A stretch of 64,000 nucleotides of DNA from Dioscorea cayenensis subsp. rotundata (GCF_009730915.1 NC_052475.1:29139016-29203015), one strand, 5' to 3'. Numbered from the stretch's first letter, positions 11,715 to 25,000 are shown. Numbers and translations are program-made. Notes: generated from the sequence alone by a model not told the origin.

Positions 11715-14700
11715 GACACATAGTATTCTGTAAATAACCAAACGATGAGAAATGGGGTGTCAACTATCTATCTCCAAATGTTTATTCTCATAATCCAAAA
11801 ATGGTGATATATTATATTACATAGTTACAACATTATGTATAATACAAATGTTATATGTTGAATATAAGATGTCAATTAAATACCTCCATGGTGTTATCTT
11901 CATCCCTGAAAACTTGTACATTTTTTTCATTTTGTTGTATATGGTTTTTGGCGGGAAATATTGCACCTAATGAAGTTATAATTTAGATATTATTTTAATT
12001 ATGTTTTGAAGTTAATTTGTTAGGATCTTTTTTTCAACACAAATGAGTTGTAGGTTCAATTTGGGGATTTAGAAAAAAATATTAATTGATTGCAAAAACA
12101 TCAATAAGAATCACATTTGTTTCTTTCCTAATGTACAACAATTGAATTCTTCACATTTCTCATTTGCCAATTTGTCATGAAAAAGTTGGGTAAGTATGTT
12201 CATGATTTTTATGCCCCTGAATCGGTGGCTCTCGCTAGAGTTTATGTCCTACTAATTTTCCTTTTTGAGTCACCTTTTTTTGAGCAAAAGTTTAGTACTT
12301 CAATGGTATAAAAATGATGCCTTGCAATATGATACCATGAGACTCTTCTTGATACATACTAGAATACAAATGGGCGTAACCGTTGGAATTTTTATTAGTG
12401 TGTACATGATTCTTACTACATTATTACTGCATCTAAAGATAATCGATAACAGGAATATGCTTTTTCTTCTTAATGTAAATATTGAGAAGTTATTGATCAA
12501 GGATAATTGATACCATATTATAATTCTTTTTGAGGAATGAAAGATATTATTTTATTTTATTTGAAAGCTTTCACTGATGAATTTTCTCTTGATCGATGAT
12601 GGTTGAGTACACTAGTTTACAAGGTATTATGACTTGATGAAAATCATCAAAGGAGTTATAACATTAAATGATTATGTTTATTACATTATGATGCGACTTA
12701 ATAAAGTTTTTATTTGGCATTTTTTATTTATCGTGTAGTGGAGATGAACAAGATGATCACCAAGTTTAATCATTATATGGTTGCTGTAATTTTTTTCAGG
12801 TTTGCTATTTTTGGCATTTACTTCTTTTTGCTTGGATAAGAAAGTTATTTTGAGAGCAACTATTAAATATAAATTTATGATTTGATTATTTTTTTATGAA
12901 ATAGTATATATGATATATATAGCAATTTTATTTTATACTTTAATGCAGGAAGTTAATGAGATTTGACAAAGGAGTGGGACGCGTATTCGCATAAATGATT
13001 TTCATTTATAGTACAAGGGCAAAGACACAACTTAGCATTGATACTTTGGTCTTTTGATGCTTTTGTATTTGGATGGTAACTTAGGTTCTGGAATGATTGT
13101 AGACAAATGGTTATGTTGAACATTTTATTCTTGGATTCAATGTTTGCAAAATAATATTTGGAATGGATACTTTTGAATTCAATATGTATATTAACAATGA
13201 ATTATCGAAGTGAAAATTTAAACCATTGCCTATGATTTGTTAAATAATGACTGCAAAAATAATTGTAGCTAAAGCATGATAAAATAAGATAAATTCACTA
13301 CTAACTTGAAAATCGTAGACAAAGCCCAAAACTCTCTACGAAAATTATCATAGATAAAGCATAACGGAACAAAAAAAAATTCACTATTCTCAACAAATTT
13401 TTCGTAACTAAATTTCGTAGAGAAATAAGGACACCATTGCTTACAATTTTATTCGTAGCCAATAATCTTTTCCCTCTATGATTTTTTAATTTAGCCACGA
13501 ATATTGTTTACATTTCTCTATGAAAATAACGTAGAGAAAGATTCCAAGTTCCGGCTACGAAAATAGGAAATCGTAGGTAAATACTTTTACCTACGGGCCG
13601 TTCTCTACGTTTTGTTCTACGATTTGTTTTCGTAGGTAATAATATTTACCTACGATTGTGATATATTTCCCTACGAATGGTTACCGTAGACATTAGTCAA
13701 ATTTGTTGTAGTGTTTATAGGGTTCTATGTCATTGTTTCAAAGTTAAGGCTAAGAGAAGTTCCTCAACCGCCACCACCGCTTCTTCACTTGTGGTCCCTG
13801 CATTATGTTGAGAATGAGCTGTGGGGACTATATTCTTAGGTGTTCTAGTTGGATATGTCAGTATCAGTAGTAGGGTTGATCTTAAATTTATTTATTTTGG
13901 TGCAAGTTTGAAATGTTAGGTCTATTTATGTAAAAATATTTAGTTTCTATCATTTCAAATTACCTGTCATCTACTATTTGATATTTTCTGGTGCATGATT
14001 GAGTCTGGGAATGGGTGTATATATATGATGGTTTATCTATATTGTCATATATATAGATAAACATACATTAATGTAAAGATTCAAATATTTAATTTGAGGT
14101 GGTCTGAAAATATATATTTTTTTTATGGTTGTTGATTCTATAATTTTTTTCCTCTCCATCAAGAAATATCAAATAATAAAATAAAATTTTAACCAAATTA
14201 AAATTAATATAAAACTAATTTGCACAAAAAAAAACACTAATAAATATTACTTATCTAAACTATGAACAACCATTGCTATTTAATTACCAAGATTCTAAAA
14301 CCAATTGAAGGAAATTTTATTATATTTTACTAATTATTAGTTAGGTCCTGACTTAAAAAGAACATATTTATATATGTAGTATGTTTTTAGTTATACATAT
14401 GAATTAATTGAGACTGTGTAGTACTTTTGGTTGTTTATGTTTGCCTGTCATGTGGATTCGAGTTTCATATTCAATCAGTTTTGAAATTGCTTTAGTAAAT
14501 TATTTCAAAATGATTTTTATAAATTAAAAGTAAATAAATTTTAGAATAAAGTAAGCTTAGATTCTCCCCTTTAATTGGGTAACGCTACCACCACTTCTTC
14601 TCTTGTGGTCCATGCATTGTGTGGAGAATGAGCTTTGGGAATTAATGCATGTCAGTATCAGTAGGGTTGCTCTTAAATTTATTTATTTTGGTGAAAGTTT

Positions 14701-15064
14701 GAAATGTTTTGTTTATTTAATTATCTAAAAATATTTAGTTTCTAGCATTTGAAATTACATTAATTTCTTGTGGTGTTGATATTTCCCGTGCATAATTGAG
14801 TCAAGAAATGAAATAAGTGTGTGATGGTTTATCCATATTATAATATATAGCCACATTGATGTAAAATTCAAACAGTTTGTTTAATGTATTCTATTTGAAA
14901 GTACATGTCTTTGTGGTTGTTGATTATATAATTTTTTTTTATTGGAAGTATCAATTAATAAAACAAAATTATGATCAAATTAAAATTAATATAAAACTAA
15001 TTTTGTCCAAAAAAAAAAAACACTGAATTGATTTATCCTATAATGAAGAACCATTGTTATTTAA

Positions 15065-15374
15065 GGCTGTATTTGATTGGCAACATGGAAAATGGGTGGA
15101 AAAGAAAATTTTTCCATGAAAAATTTTTCCGTGGAAAATGAAAAAATAGTTGTTTGAATGGCATTATTTTCTAGCTAGAAAATCAAAAAATTTCGATGAA
15201 AAATTTTTATTTTGTTGTTTAATTGATCTTATTTTCCACGGAAAATGTAACATGGAAAATGTAACATTTTCCGTGGAAAAAACATTATTTGTTGTTTGAT
15301 TGCATCAATTTTCCCTGGAAAAAGTCACATTTTCCATGAAAAATTTTCTCCATAGAAATTGTATTTTTTTTTGC

Positions 15375-15406
<32 letters not shown>

Positions 15407-15986
15407 CATCCATATATATATATGCACAGTACATATATACCACACTCTTTTTCATTCAGATTATATATATCCATATATATATATATCCATATATACATAT
15501 ATATGGACAATACATACATACCACGGTCTTTGCCAGAATCAAATCATCTCTATGGCATAATCTTGTTAGTAAAGAAACCCTAAATCAATGGAGAATCAAA
15601 AGCATGCCATGAAACTAGAATAACAAGGGTTGCGATTAACGAATATCTGCAAACCGAGAGCGATCGAGAGGAGAGAGCAGATAGGGATTGAGACCGAAAA
15701 GCAAGGGGTGGTGAGGTTCTAGGGTTTCGAAACAAGTTAGGGATTTGGGGTAGATATAGTAGAGAAATATATTTGCCTTGCATGTTATTTTTTCACATAG
15801 GTCCTTATGTTTTCCCTGGAAAACTTTTCCCATGGCGGAGGCAGAAAAAATTTTCCACTAATTTGAGGGAAAATAAGGTCACGTGACAGGGTTTGTGGAA
15901 AATTTTGGCAAACAAACTGCTTAAATTGATGGAAAATGACCCGTGGAAAATTTTTCCAGTGAAAAAAAGGGCAATCAAACACAGCC
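15065..15986. mobile_element. Tourist-like (PIF/Harbinger-type) MITE
   Basis: A 922-bp element with 15-bp inverted ends GGCTGTATTTGATTG and CAATCAAACACAGCC, flanked by the 3-bp duplication TAA (15062-15064, 15987-15989). The ends are filled with repeats of TGGAAAATTTTTCC type. The matching site in the duplicate segment (34167-34169) is empty, which confirms the borders. No transposase is seen. Confidence 0.93.
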
Positions 15987-15989
15987 TAA

Positions 15990-16539
15990 GAGTAATGATA
16001 TTTTTACCTAATAGATTTCCCGAATAGGTTTCCCGAATGACGTGGATGTCAAGTTGGCATCTATGTTAGCATCCACGTCATTCTTTCTTTATATTTTTTT
16101 TTTAAAAAAAATAATTTCTCTTTATTATCTAAATCCTAAATTTAAACATTTAATCGTAAAATATAAACATGTAAATGATAAACCAAAAACCGCTCCTTAA
16201 ACCCTAAACTGGAAATCACAAACCCTCGCAAGGGGTTTGTGATTTCTTGTTTAAGGTTTAGGGCATATGATTTAGGGTTTAGGGCTTAGGGTTTAGGGTT
16301 TAGTATTTATTATTTAGGGTTTAAATTTTTAGATTTTAAGGTATAGATTTTGTAGTATTTGGGTTTATGATTTTAGATATAATTTTATAATTTTTTTTTT
16401 AAATTTTAAGTATTTAAGAATTTTTAAGGTTAAAATTTGAAGTTTGTATAAAAAAAATAATAATGTGGATGAGGATGTGGATGACAAGTTGGGCATCTAC
16501 GTCATTTGGAAAATCTATTCGGTAACAATAGCATCGCTC
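15990..16539. mobile_element. Mutator-type MITE with telomere-like core, copy A
   Basis: Inverted ends (GAGTAATGATATTTTTACC and, from the other side, GAGCGATGCTATTGTTACC) are flanked by the 9-bp duplication GTTATTTAA (15056-15064 and 16540-16548), the target size of the Mutator superfamily. The left duplication was later split off by the Harbinger-type MITE. Inside lie a near-perfect hairpin (16212-16246) and degenerate TTTAGGG units. The duplicate is at 34170-34709. Confidence 0.9.
16271..16304 (+). repeat. Interstitial telomere-like TTTAGGG units
   Basis: Four to five TTTAGGG/CTTAGGG units in direct order, with more diverged units and one inverted unit nearby. They lie inside a MITE present twice in the window, so they do not mark a chromosome end. 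Confidence 0.85.
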
Positions 16540-16844
16540 GTTATTTAATTGCGTATTTTACTAATTATTAGTTAAGTCCTGACTTAAAAGGACATATTTA
16601 TATATGTAGTATGTTTTTAGTCATATGTTATGGATTAATTTAGATTGTGTGATACTTTTAATTGTTTATGTTTGCCTGTCATGTTGATGTGGGTTCAAAT
16701 TTTATATTCAATCAGTTTTGAAATTACTTCAGTAAATTATTTCAAAATAACTTCTATAAATTAAAACTAAATAAATTTTAGAATAAAGTAAGCTTTAGAT
16801 TCTCCTCTTTATTTGGGTAATGCCTCCAAGTGATAAATAGCCTT

Positions 16845-16848
<4 letters not shown>

Positions 16849-16904
<56 letters not shown>
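16849..16904. repeat. (CT)n-(TA)n microsatellite
   Basis: Long CT run followed by a TA run. The duplicate segment at about 35010 has only a short remnant, so the array grew or shrank after duplication. Confidence 0.9.
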
Positions 16905-16905
<1 letters not shown>

Positions 16906-17399
16906 GGAAAGAAAATTTTTGTGTATCTAGTGATTATTATTGAATTCCATTATTCATTTCATTGGATTCCCTTTAACCCTTTATCCTTTTATTAGAAAAA
17001 TCTTCTTTGGACTTTTAGGACTATTTCTATCTTTTTAAATACTAAAAATTAAAAATAGCAAAACAAATAATTGTGTTCAAAAATAGGTTTTTCAAACCAT
17101 TTCTAATTGTCAGATGGTTAGATACTAGATGACTGAGGGAAAGGAGTAATTTGTTTATATTTAAATTTATTTAATCTATTAATGTATTGATGAGTTTTTT
17201 TTTTATTCAAACCATATCTTATTGACACCAAGTTTTTGTATGTGTGTGAAAAATATGATCAAATACCCTTTACAAAATGAAGCTGTATATTTAGAAAGCC
17301 AGTGCCTTTAATACATGCCATGTCTGTTAAGAAAATAATGAGTTTTTTTAAACGTTTACAATTGATTTTGTTATAATTTATAAAAAACTATAATTATAA

Positions 17400-18215
17400 T
17401 GCCCTATAAGTCCCTCCATATTTTGCAGAATCCTTAAACATCCCTTGTAATTTGCTTATTTCTCATAGGTCCTTCCTTTTAATGGTGGGCTGTTAACTGG
17501 GCATGAAAATATCATGTTTTCCCCTTGTGCAAGTTCCAAAATCAGAAGGAGAGAAAATGACAAAAATGCCCTCAACGGGCGTTGGAAACCGCCCAACGGT
17601 TGAGAACCGGCAGCCTGTAACCGGCGAATCGGCCGTGGAATAGGAAAGGGGGACTAAATCTGGTGATTCAAAAAAGAGGGCCCAATGGCCGAAGAAGAAG
17701 AAGAAGAAGAGGATCCAAAGAAGAGAAGCCGACAATGGGAGTGGGGACCATTCCCCCGAAGCCAATATCCCAAAAAGGTCTCATTACCAGTCAGCGGCCG
17801 ACAAGACTGACAGAGCTGATGACGGTAAAAATGAATATGATGCTTACTTGAACAAATGAAGACAATGTTTACTTGAACGACAGAAAGAAGGAGAACCACG
17901 ACAAGTACTGGAAGAACAATGAGAAAGTGGAGAGGAGTAAAAGAACAAGAGAATGAAGATAAAGATGAAGTACACTAAAGAGGATGAAGATAAAGTTTTC
18001 TGCCGGTAAAAAAGGAAAAGATTAATGTGATTTGCCTGGAGTCAAAAGCAAAGGCATTTTTGTCATTTTAGAAAAGGGCATTGATGGGTGTCAAAGCAGG
18101 GACTAAAAGGGAATATGTGCAAAAAGGAGGGACCATATGGGAAGTGTAAATATCAGAAGGACTGCAAAGGAAAAATGAAACTTTGCAGGGATTTTTAAAA
18201 AAATTTCCCTACTTT
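17400..18215. mobile_element. Possible non-autonomous element with diverged inverted ends
   Basis: The left part (AAGTCCCTCC..., TTTTGCAGAATCC, TGACAAAAATGCC) is echoed in inverted order on the right (CAAAAATGC.. at about 18055, AGGGACCATATG, TTTGCAGGGATTTTT at 18184). Between them is a GC-richer section with GAAGAA repeats. The borders are approximate and I find no clean target duplication. Related sequence lies at 35.52-36.35 kb, where an extra segment is inserted. Confidence 0.4.
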
Positions 18216-18483
18216 TAAACTTGATAAAAATAATATTCAATTTTATTAAAAACAAAATAAATCTTATGAGTTACCGAGTAGGTGTAAAAAATTCAAGTGT
18301 TATCATATGGTTGTAGACAGCCGGAAAGAAACGATTTTGGTTTTGCTTATCAAATTTTGAATATTATTTTTTAAATTATTAAAAAAAAGTAAATTTAAAG
18401 CTAAAATATAGCTGCCCTAGAGTTATAAAGAAAACAAATCATACATCATTAGTTAGACAGGCTCCAACAACCTTGGTTTAAAA

Positions 18484-18538
<55 letters not shown>

Positions 18539-19683
18539 GGTAATTAATGTATGCCAATGTTAATATTAATATTTTTTAATAAATTAGTGGTTTATCAATT
18601 TTTTAAAAAAATAAAAATAAAAATATTTATGATGACTTTGAAATGTTCCAAACTTCTTTTTGTACAAATGTCAGATATTTTCAAATTTTACATTTACTGA
18701 AATTTAAAGTCAGCCGATTTTTCAGCAGAATAATATCTATCGACCTACTTATATTTAATACGAGGCAAGAAGATTGATTAATTAAAATGAGAGATGGTCC
18801 ATGGTAATTATAACGGAATCAAGATGTGGATCATCCTTAACAGTTGGATTGTCTCAATTTAATAATTTTTAAGAATAAAACGTATCAATCTTTTATAGTA
18901 ATTATCAACTTATAATATATTATATAATAAATAAATAACAAAATTTATAAACCTATGGCTAAGAATGATAGAGGTTTTGATTCCGTGGTAGTTAACACAA
19001 AACTGAATCCACTGGATTATTTTTCAATTAACATATATATAGATGCTTTGATATATATATATATATATATCAACATAAAAACCTTGGAAGACTAATGTCC
19101 TAGGATGAAATTGAAAAAAAGAGACGCTATAGCATGTGCCTTGATTGGGAACCTCCTCACCGACGTTGCTAACTTCGGATGTCTCAATCCAGGATTCAAT
19201 GAATTCCAAACTATATTAGATGGTTGAGATATGCTCGTAGGTACAAGGGTATTTTGGTAAATTGTACCGGATAGGGTTTATATATATTCATATAATATGT
19301 AATCTTAATTAATTTTCTAATAATAGAATAGACAGTTACTCCTCGAGGACGTAGGCATATTCTGCGGAATCTTGTGTCTTTTGTGTGATTATTTTTTATC
19401 ATTGTTTTATTTCTCAACAAGATAAAATTCTCAAGCCTCACTCTTTTTTTCCCTAAGACTTCAAAAAGATGGTTAGACACAATTTTCTTCTCCAAAAATT
19501 CTCCTATCTCTATTAATGTTTACTATTATTTTTATTTATTTATTTTTAAATAAATAAAATCATTATTTTATTAAATACAAACTAAATTAGAAAAATAATA
19601 AATAAAATTGTGGTATTTTTTTATAAGCCACTAAAAAAATAAGGGTTGAGAGCAAAATTTATTTATATGCAGGTGGTAAAATC
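18216..19683. other. AT-rich intergenic DNA
   Basis: Holds a (TA)n microsatellite at 18490-18536 and a shorter TA run near 19050. No gene or element border is recognised. Confidence 0.5.
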
Positions 19684-21037
19684 GGCTTTTTTTTAAAAAA
19701 AATATTGTTTTTTTTAATTAATTACTAGAATAGGCATTTATAGAATTATTTACCAAACTAGGTATTTTTATTTTTTTAATATTAAATTTTAAATTTTTTT
19801 AATAGCTATAGGGTTCCACTGGTTTTTAATATTAAAATTTTTATTTTTTAAATCGACAGGTACTCACTAGTTTTTTTAATATTAAAAATTTATATTTTTA
19901 AAAGCGGGATGGGTCCTATTAGTTTTTAATTAAAAACAATTTTCTACTTTAAATCCCTTTATCGTTTCATAAAAATTTTTTTACTATTAGTTTTATTCAC
20001 ACTTCTACTTTCAACTAAAGTAGCCTTTTTTCGTTGGTCGGTGTTCCTCTCAACTAAAGTAGCCTTTTTCGATTCGATTATGATGAGAATATGAATTTTT
20101 CTTGAGCTTAAATATATATAAATTTGCAGAAAATAAAGAAACTAAAATGACTCAAATTTTAGGGGAGAACTTCTCATATTTATAGATCTTTCATACAATA
20201 ATGCTTGTGTTTTTCACAAAAGGGACTTGGGACGGTTTATATAGGCCTCACCTAACAAATGGATGGTTATGATCAATTTGATCAGTGGCTCTTGTGAATG
20301 GGGTGAGGTCTAGTTTTACCACCAATAATTCGAGCTCATTAACGAAATAATACTCTCCACCTACCCTAACAATTACATATTTAACTATGAGATAATTTTT
20401 AGGCCTCCATCTAACAAATGGATGGTTATGATCAATTTGATCCAATGGCTGTTGTGAATGATGGTTATGATCGATTTGATCCATGGCACTATGAATGGGG
20501 TAGAGTGCTCATTTGCCACCAATAATTCATCCCATCGAGCCCTCGATAATACTCTCACCTACTCCTAACAATTACATCTTTTGACTATTCTAATATTGGA
20601 GATAATTTTTAATTTTTTTATGTATATAAAAAAATTTTAACCACAACAATTTTTATCTTTTTAAATTTTTTTGATCGAATATTACCCATAATTTTTATCT
20701 GTTAGGATTAGTGAAAGTAGAAGTGAGAATAAAACTAGTTGTAAAAAATTTTATGAAATGATAAGGGTTTTAGTGTAAAATTGTTTTTAATTAAAAAAAA
20801 CTAGTATGATCCATCTCAGTTTTAAAATTATAAATTTTAATATTAAAAAACTAGTGGGACCTGCCGATTTAAAAAAAAATAAAATTTTAATATTAAAAAA
20901 ACCAGATGAAAACCCATCATTTATTAAAAATTTAAAATTTAATATTAAAAAAATAAAAATGTCTAGTTTGGTAAATAATTCTAAAAAAAACCTATTCTAG
21001 TAATTAATTAAAAAATAATAATATTTAAAAAAAAGCC
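19684..21037. mobile_element. Mutator-type foldback element
   Basis: A 1354-bp element whose ends GGCTTTTTTTTAAA / TTTAAAAAAAAGCC are flanked by the exact 9-bp duplication GGTAAAATC (19675-19683 and 21038-21046). The arms are inverted copies of about 340 bp each (19684 to about 20025; about 20700-21037). The centre has direct repeats of a unit containing ATGGATGGTTATGATCAATT (about 20258, 20418, 20458). No coding capacity is seen. Confidence 0.9.
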
Positions 21038-22039
21038 GGTAAAATCACTCACACAATTGTTCCTCATATATATTGTTAAAAATATACTTTCGTCCATGAT
21101 TGTCAACCTAAAAAGTGGAAATCTAGCAAAAAACCACTTTTAAGTTTGTAAAATTGCCAAAAACACCCCGTTAGTTTTGCAATCCCCAAAAACCCCTCCT
21201 TTTAAAAGTCTATGTTTTTCAAAACCCCCAAACCCACAGTAGCGGATGTGAGCGGAGTGAGTTTCAAATTTTTTTGGACGAAAATGCCCTTGCATGGGGA
21301 GTCGTGGGCTGCACTCAGTCTCGGCGATTTGAGGAGGAAGTGGGGGTTTTCAGTAGGGTAACCCCGAGAGGCAATTTATTGGAGCCGTTTAATTGCTTTT
21401 TCTCGACTCACGTCTTCGACTTTTCCATTTTCAAGCTGTCTCCGAAAGTTGTCTCTACGTGAAGCCTCTGTAATTGCCATTTCATCGACTTTTCCCTTTC
21501 CACGGTATCTCGAAGGAGAAGTCCCCATGCGACTAGTTGGCATTTTCATCGATTTGCGATCTAAGGTATTGAGTATGGTTTTATGTTAACTGCATTATTC
21601 TGAAAGAAAGATTTTTTTCGGTTTTGTTTTGTGCTCACTTTTTTGTTGGAAGATATTGAAGTCTGAGAGGGATTTCTATTTTGGGGTTTTTGTTAGTCTG
21701 CAGGGAGATTTCTCGGTTAGGGTTTTGTTTTGTTTTGCATTTTACGTATGTATCGCTATCGAAAATAGTTTTTCGATTATTATGATTTGTGTAATATTTA
21801 TAATGTACATTTCCGTTTCGTTTGATATGGTTGCGATTTCAGAATGAGGGTTGACGTTTAAGAAATGAGGATATTCTGAGTTTAACATTTGTTGTCTCTG
21901 TTTAAAGTATTCCCGTCTCTGTTTAACAAAAATGGGTCTCTGTTTAACATTTTATATCTCGTTTAATAAGCGAGAGTTCTAGGGTTTAAAACCTTATATT
22001 AACGCTTAAACTTTTTGTCAATCTGCGGGCTTGTGATTA

Positions 22040-25000
22040 TGGCGGTCGACCCTAGTTAATGGGCGTTGCTATTTGACACCGGTTGTGGAGACCTTAGGCG
22101 AATTGAAAGTTAACGCGACCCCTCGACATGGGAGATTATTGAGAAGGACACCGTTTGCGGCGTTCATTTGAGCTGGAAGCCATATACCAAGAGGGCCCTT
22201 CTTGATTCTCTTTTTGCAAAGATGACGATGGTCGCATCGATAAATTCGAGGATCGGGGAAAGCTCGCTGAGTTTGAGACCTCAAGATGTGGCCCTCGTTC
22301 TTGAGTGCTGCGTTGCGATGGCGATGCAGCGGTGGTCTTTCGAAGAAGAAAAACCGGTCGGCGTTCGAAGGTCGGTATCTATCGAAAGACCCTACGAGAG
22401 CGCAGAGACTCCATCGAAGCACTACAGTGCGACTTGTTCGACGGAGGGAGAAGAAGATAATTTTGTCAAACTCGATGGTGTACCTCGTGGGGGACAGATC
22501 CTCTTCCCAAATACATCATGCTCGGTTCCAGGCTGGATCGTTGATTACGTCGATGATCTACCGGCCCAGTGGGAGCGTCTGGCGTAGGGCGCGAGCGCAC
22601 TGAAGTGGCTATGGAGGATATTCCAGCAGTGCGCCCGAGTGCAAGATAGATCTTGCGGGAAGAGACCAACACGAGTACATTAAGGGGTTGCTCGGTCGCG
22701 CTTTAACGTGCTGGTTTCTGGTGGCCGGAGCGGGGAAGAAAGTCCGTTTCGTGAGATCCCAAGGATCTTTGTGCTACTGGTGAAAGTACTTTCACGGGAA
22801 GCAAGCGACGGTGAAAAGCGAGCTTGTCGTCGCTCGATGGAAAAGAGTAATAAATCATGGACAATGTCTAACATAAGTCTTTAATGTTTAAACATTTTTT
22901 TTAGCGTTTAACTTTAGTATTTACCGTTTAACTATTATTAATAACCGTTTAAATATTTACGTTTCTCCGTTTAATTATATTCTATAACGTTTAAATATAT
23001 AGTTTTTATAGTTTAAAATGAATGATCTCATTTGAAATTGTTTGGTTTACATATGTTAGTTTCTGAGTGGTTCGTGAATCTTTGAAGAAGAAATATTTGT
23101 TGGCGCCAACCGACGGATGGATGCCGTTGCTCCGGAACCACTTGCTCGAAGGCGAGGATGAGAGGCGGCCCTCTATCGTGCTTGGACGGGCGCTAGTTCT
23201 CCTACTTCGACCCACGCAGCGCCTCGCGTTCCTCGGCCAGGAGAAGCCCTCCCCCTACCCCGTGATTGCAGACAACCCCTACCACGGCAGCAGCGAGTCC
23301 CCGACCACGGTAGCGCCCTCCGACCGTAGCGGCACCCACGGTAACATTGGGCGAAGATGTCACCGCAACTCTTATCGCAGGCGTATGCGGATATTGATGA
23401 CCGAGTTTCCTCGGCTTGTCGCTCGTGTGGAGGCGCTGGAAGGGACGTTCGCGGCCAGTGCGCCAGTCCCTCGAAAGAACCGAAGACACCGGGACTGAGC
23501 GAGGCGTCGAGATTTGAGCGACGCAGCGACATCGTCGGGAAAGGTCGTTTCAAAGGCGGCCACATTCGAAGAGACTTGCGAAAAGAGGAGAACAATACGC
23601 CTCGTCTCCACCGCCGGTGACGATGAAACAATAGCAACACCATCGGTACGATGTCATCATCTTGAGTCTGTCGCCGATTGATGACATGGCCATGACGGTG
23701 GAGGGACATCGTAGATGATGTGGCGTTGCCGCGGTTGAGGAAAGGTCGTTGACTCTCTTCTCGATGAAATCGTCGACCCGAGTGGGAACCCAGTTTGCCA
23801 GAGATAGCGGCGTCAGATGGACACAATCCACGAAGGTCGAGAACAAGTTAAGGGGTGTGTCTCCCAGATGATCTTGTTGTCATGGCCGCGGTTGAGAAGA
23901 TCGTCCGAATCCGTTCTAGTGGCGTGGCCGAAAGCGATCTGCATGACCAGCGGGGACACAATCCCACCACAGCGAGAACCATGTAAGGAAGTGTACGCGG
24001 TTGATCTCTTTGTCGCCGTCGTCCCAGCATCGAGCCCGGACACAATCCCGCAACAAGAACAACAATGTAAGGATATATGCTGAGTTGATCTTTGTCGCCA
24101 TCGTCCCGCGATCGAAGGAAGATCTTGATGAAGACCCCAAACCGAAAGCGGAGAGAGAGATGATCAAGGCCGATCAAAAATTGGACCGATCGGCTCGGAA
24201 AGCTTTTATTCGAAGAAGAAGAAATGGGTTGGCACGAGTCGTCTTAACAAATCTGAGCGGGGAGTTGATGAGGATCTTCCTCAGTCGCTTCTATGGGACG
24301 AGTAAGTGTAACGTTTTTATGATATTGTTTAAAGAGTTTCTTATAGTGTTTAACTATTACCTAATAGTGTTTAATACAATTATGTTATCATTTAAGTTTT
24401 TAGCCTTTACCGTTTAATTATATATAATATCATGTAACAATTGATAATATCATTTAAATATTTTACTGATATGGTCTTCTAATATCATTATCGTTTAACC
24501 TCGAGCTATCTGCGTGTGGAAGAATGACCATTGTCCACTCCTAGCGACGAGGTTATACAGTCTGCTGAGGGGAAGGGAGATGGTCATCTGATGATGTGAT
24601 GGAGCGCTTTTACGTGTCATAATACAAAAAGTCGGTGAGCGAAAGAGCCATATCCTTCAGAAGCGGCGCCTCATCATCGACAGCTTCTGTTGTTTATGTC
24701 AGCGGAGACGCACGCCATGACACAATTATAGCTATGATCGGGGATCTTTGTCATGCATGACTGCGTAGAAGTTCAAATTGTCGATCCTCCGATAATCATG
24801 AATGGCCACTTCCATGTACGTCGTCGACAGACGATGATAAAGCGAGAATACTGGGCGTTATTCTTCGTATCAGAGTACGATAAGGACAGCGTTGGACATG
24901 GTAAGTTCTTTAATTATGTCCGATTAATATACTGTTTGGTATTTAAATCGGTATTCTAATCTCGACTTGCGTATCTCGGCAGTGGAATCTATTCGACCTT

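Larger units (their letters stand above)
9069..13713. mobile_element. Non-autonomous CACTA (En/Spm-type) transposon
   Basis: Ends are CACTACAAGAAATTTGAC at 9069 and the inverted form (…GTCAAATTTGTTGTAGTG) at 13713, flanked by the 3-bp duplication TTT, as this superfamily requires. Both ends carry many subterminal copies of CTACGAA/TTCGTAG-type motifs in both orientations (about 9120-9700 and 13300-13690). No transposase domain is visible in the 4645 bp, so it would need a partner element. The interior is AT-rich apart from a GC-richer captured gene piece near 10.4-11.2 kb. Confidence 0.93.
7673..13811 (+). pseudogene. NCS1: NCS1 nucleobase transporter (PLUTO-like), copy A, last exon split by a CACTA element
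   Basis: The coding part 7673-9068 encodes a polytopic membrane protein of the nucleobase:cation symporter-1 family. Typical motifs are [79 protein letters not shown] and ITDYYLI; about 12 membrane spans are expected. The family carries uracil and purine bases; the Arabidopsis member PLUTO is plastidic, but this protein starts directly before TM1 and shows no long transit peptide. At 9069 a CACTA element begins, so the literal protein ends after four element-coded residues (SLQEI follows FV). The remaining gene piece is 13717-13811. Skipping the element and one TTT copy restores one frame of 497 codons including the stop. I chose ATG 7673; the codon at 7664 is GTG. Confidence 0.9.
13768..16830. 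repeat. Tandemly repeated NCS1-A 3' end and downstream flank
   Basis: The end of the transporter frame and its downstream DNA recur in direct order. Sequence from about 13768 (CCACC...CTTGTGGTCC, GAATGAGCT, TCAGTATCAGTAG) reappears from about 14589. The stretch ACTAATTATTAGTTAGGTCCTGAC at about 14328 reappears near 16558. The units have diverged and unit 2 is interrupted by two MITEs. There is no new coding capacity. Confidence 0.8.
13980..17710. repeat. Segmental duplication, copy A (partner 33.1-36.35 kb)
   Basis: From GTGCATGATTGAGTCTGGGA at 13991 onward this segment matches about 33.1-36.35 kb in the same order, through both repeat units, the Mutator-type MITE, the flank near 17.0 kb and the GAAGAA-rich stretch at 17.69 kb. 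Copy A alone has the Harbinger-type MITE at 15065-15986; copy B alone has about 500 bp at 35761-36260. Confidence 0.9.

Noticed and set aside
12265..12510. An 81-codon frame inside the CACTA element
   Set aside because: AT-rich composition, no motif, and an equally long frame on the other strand.
15300..15583. Plus-strand frames of Ile/Tyr repeats
   Set aside because: They translate TA microsatellites inside the Harbinger-type MITE.
16250..16310. A chromosome end, from TTTAGGG repeats
   Set aside because: Only a few units, embedded in a MITE that is present twice, with genes on both sides.
17493..17765. A minus-strand protein rich in Phe and Ser
   Set aside because: It reads the complement of a GAA repeat in a non-coding element.
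23173..23826. A long minus-strand open frame (217 codons) in the MULE
   Set aside because: It is the shadow of the CG-rich plus-strand Ulp1-type gene relic; its composition is Arg/Ser-rich and it has no motif.
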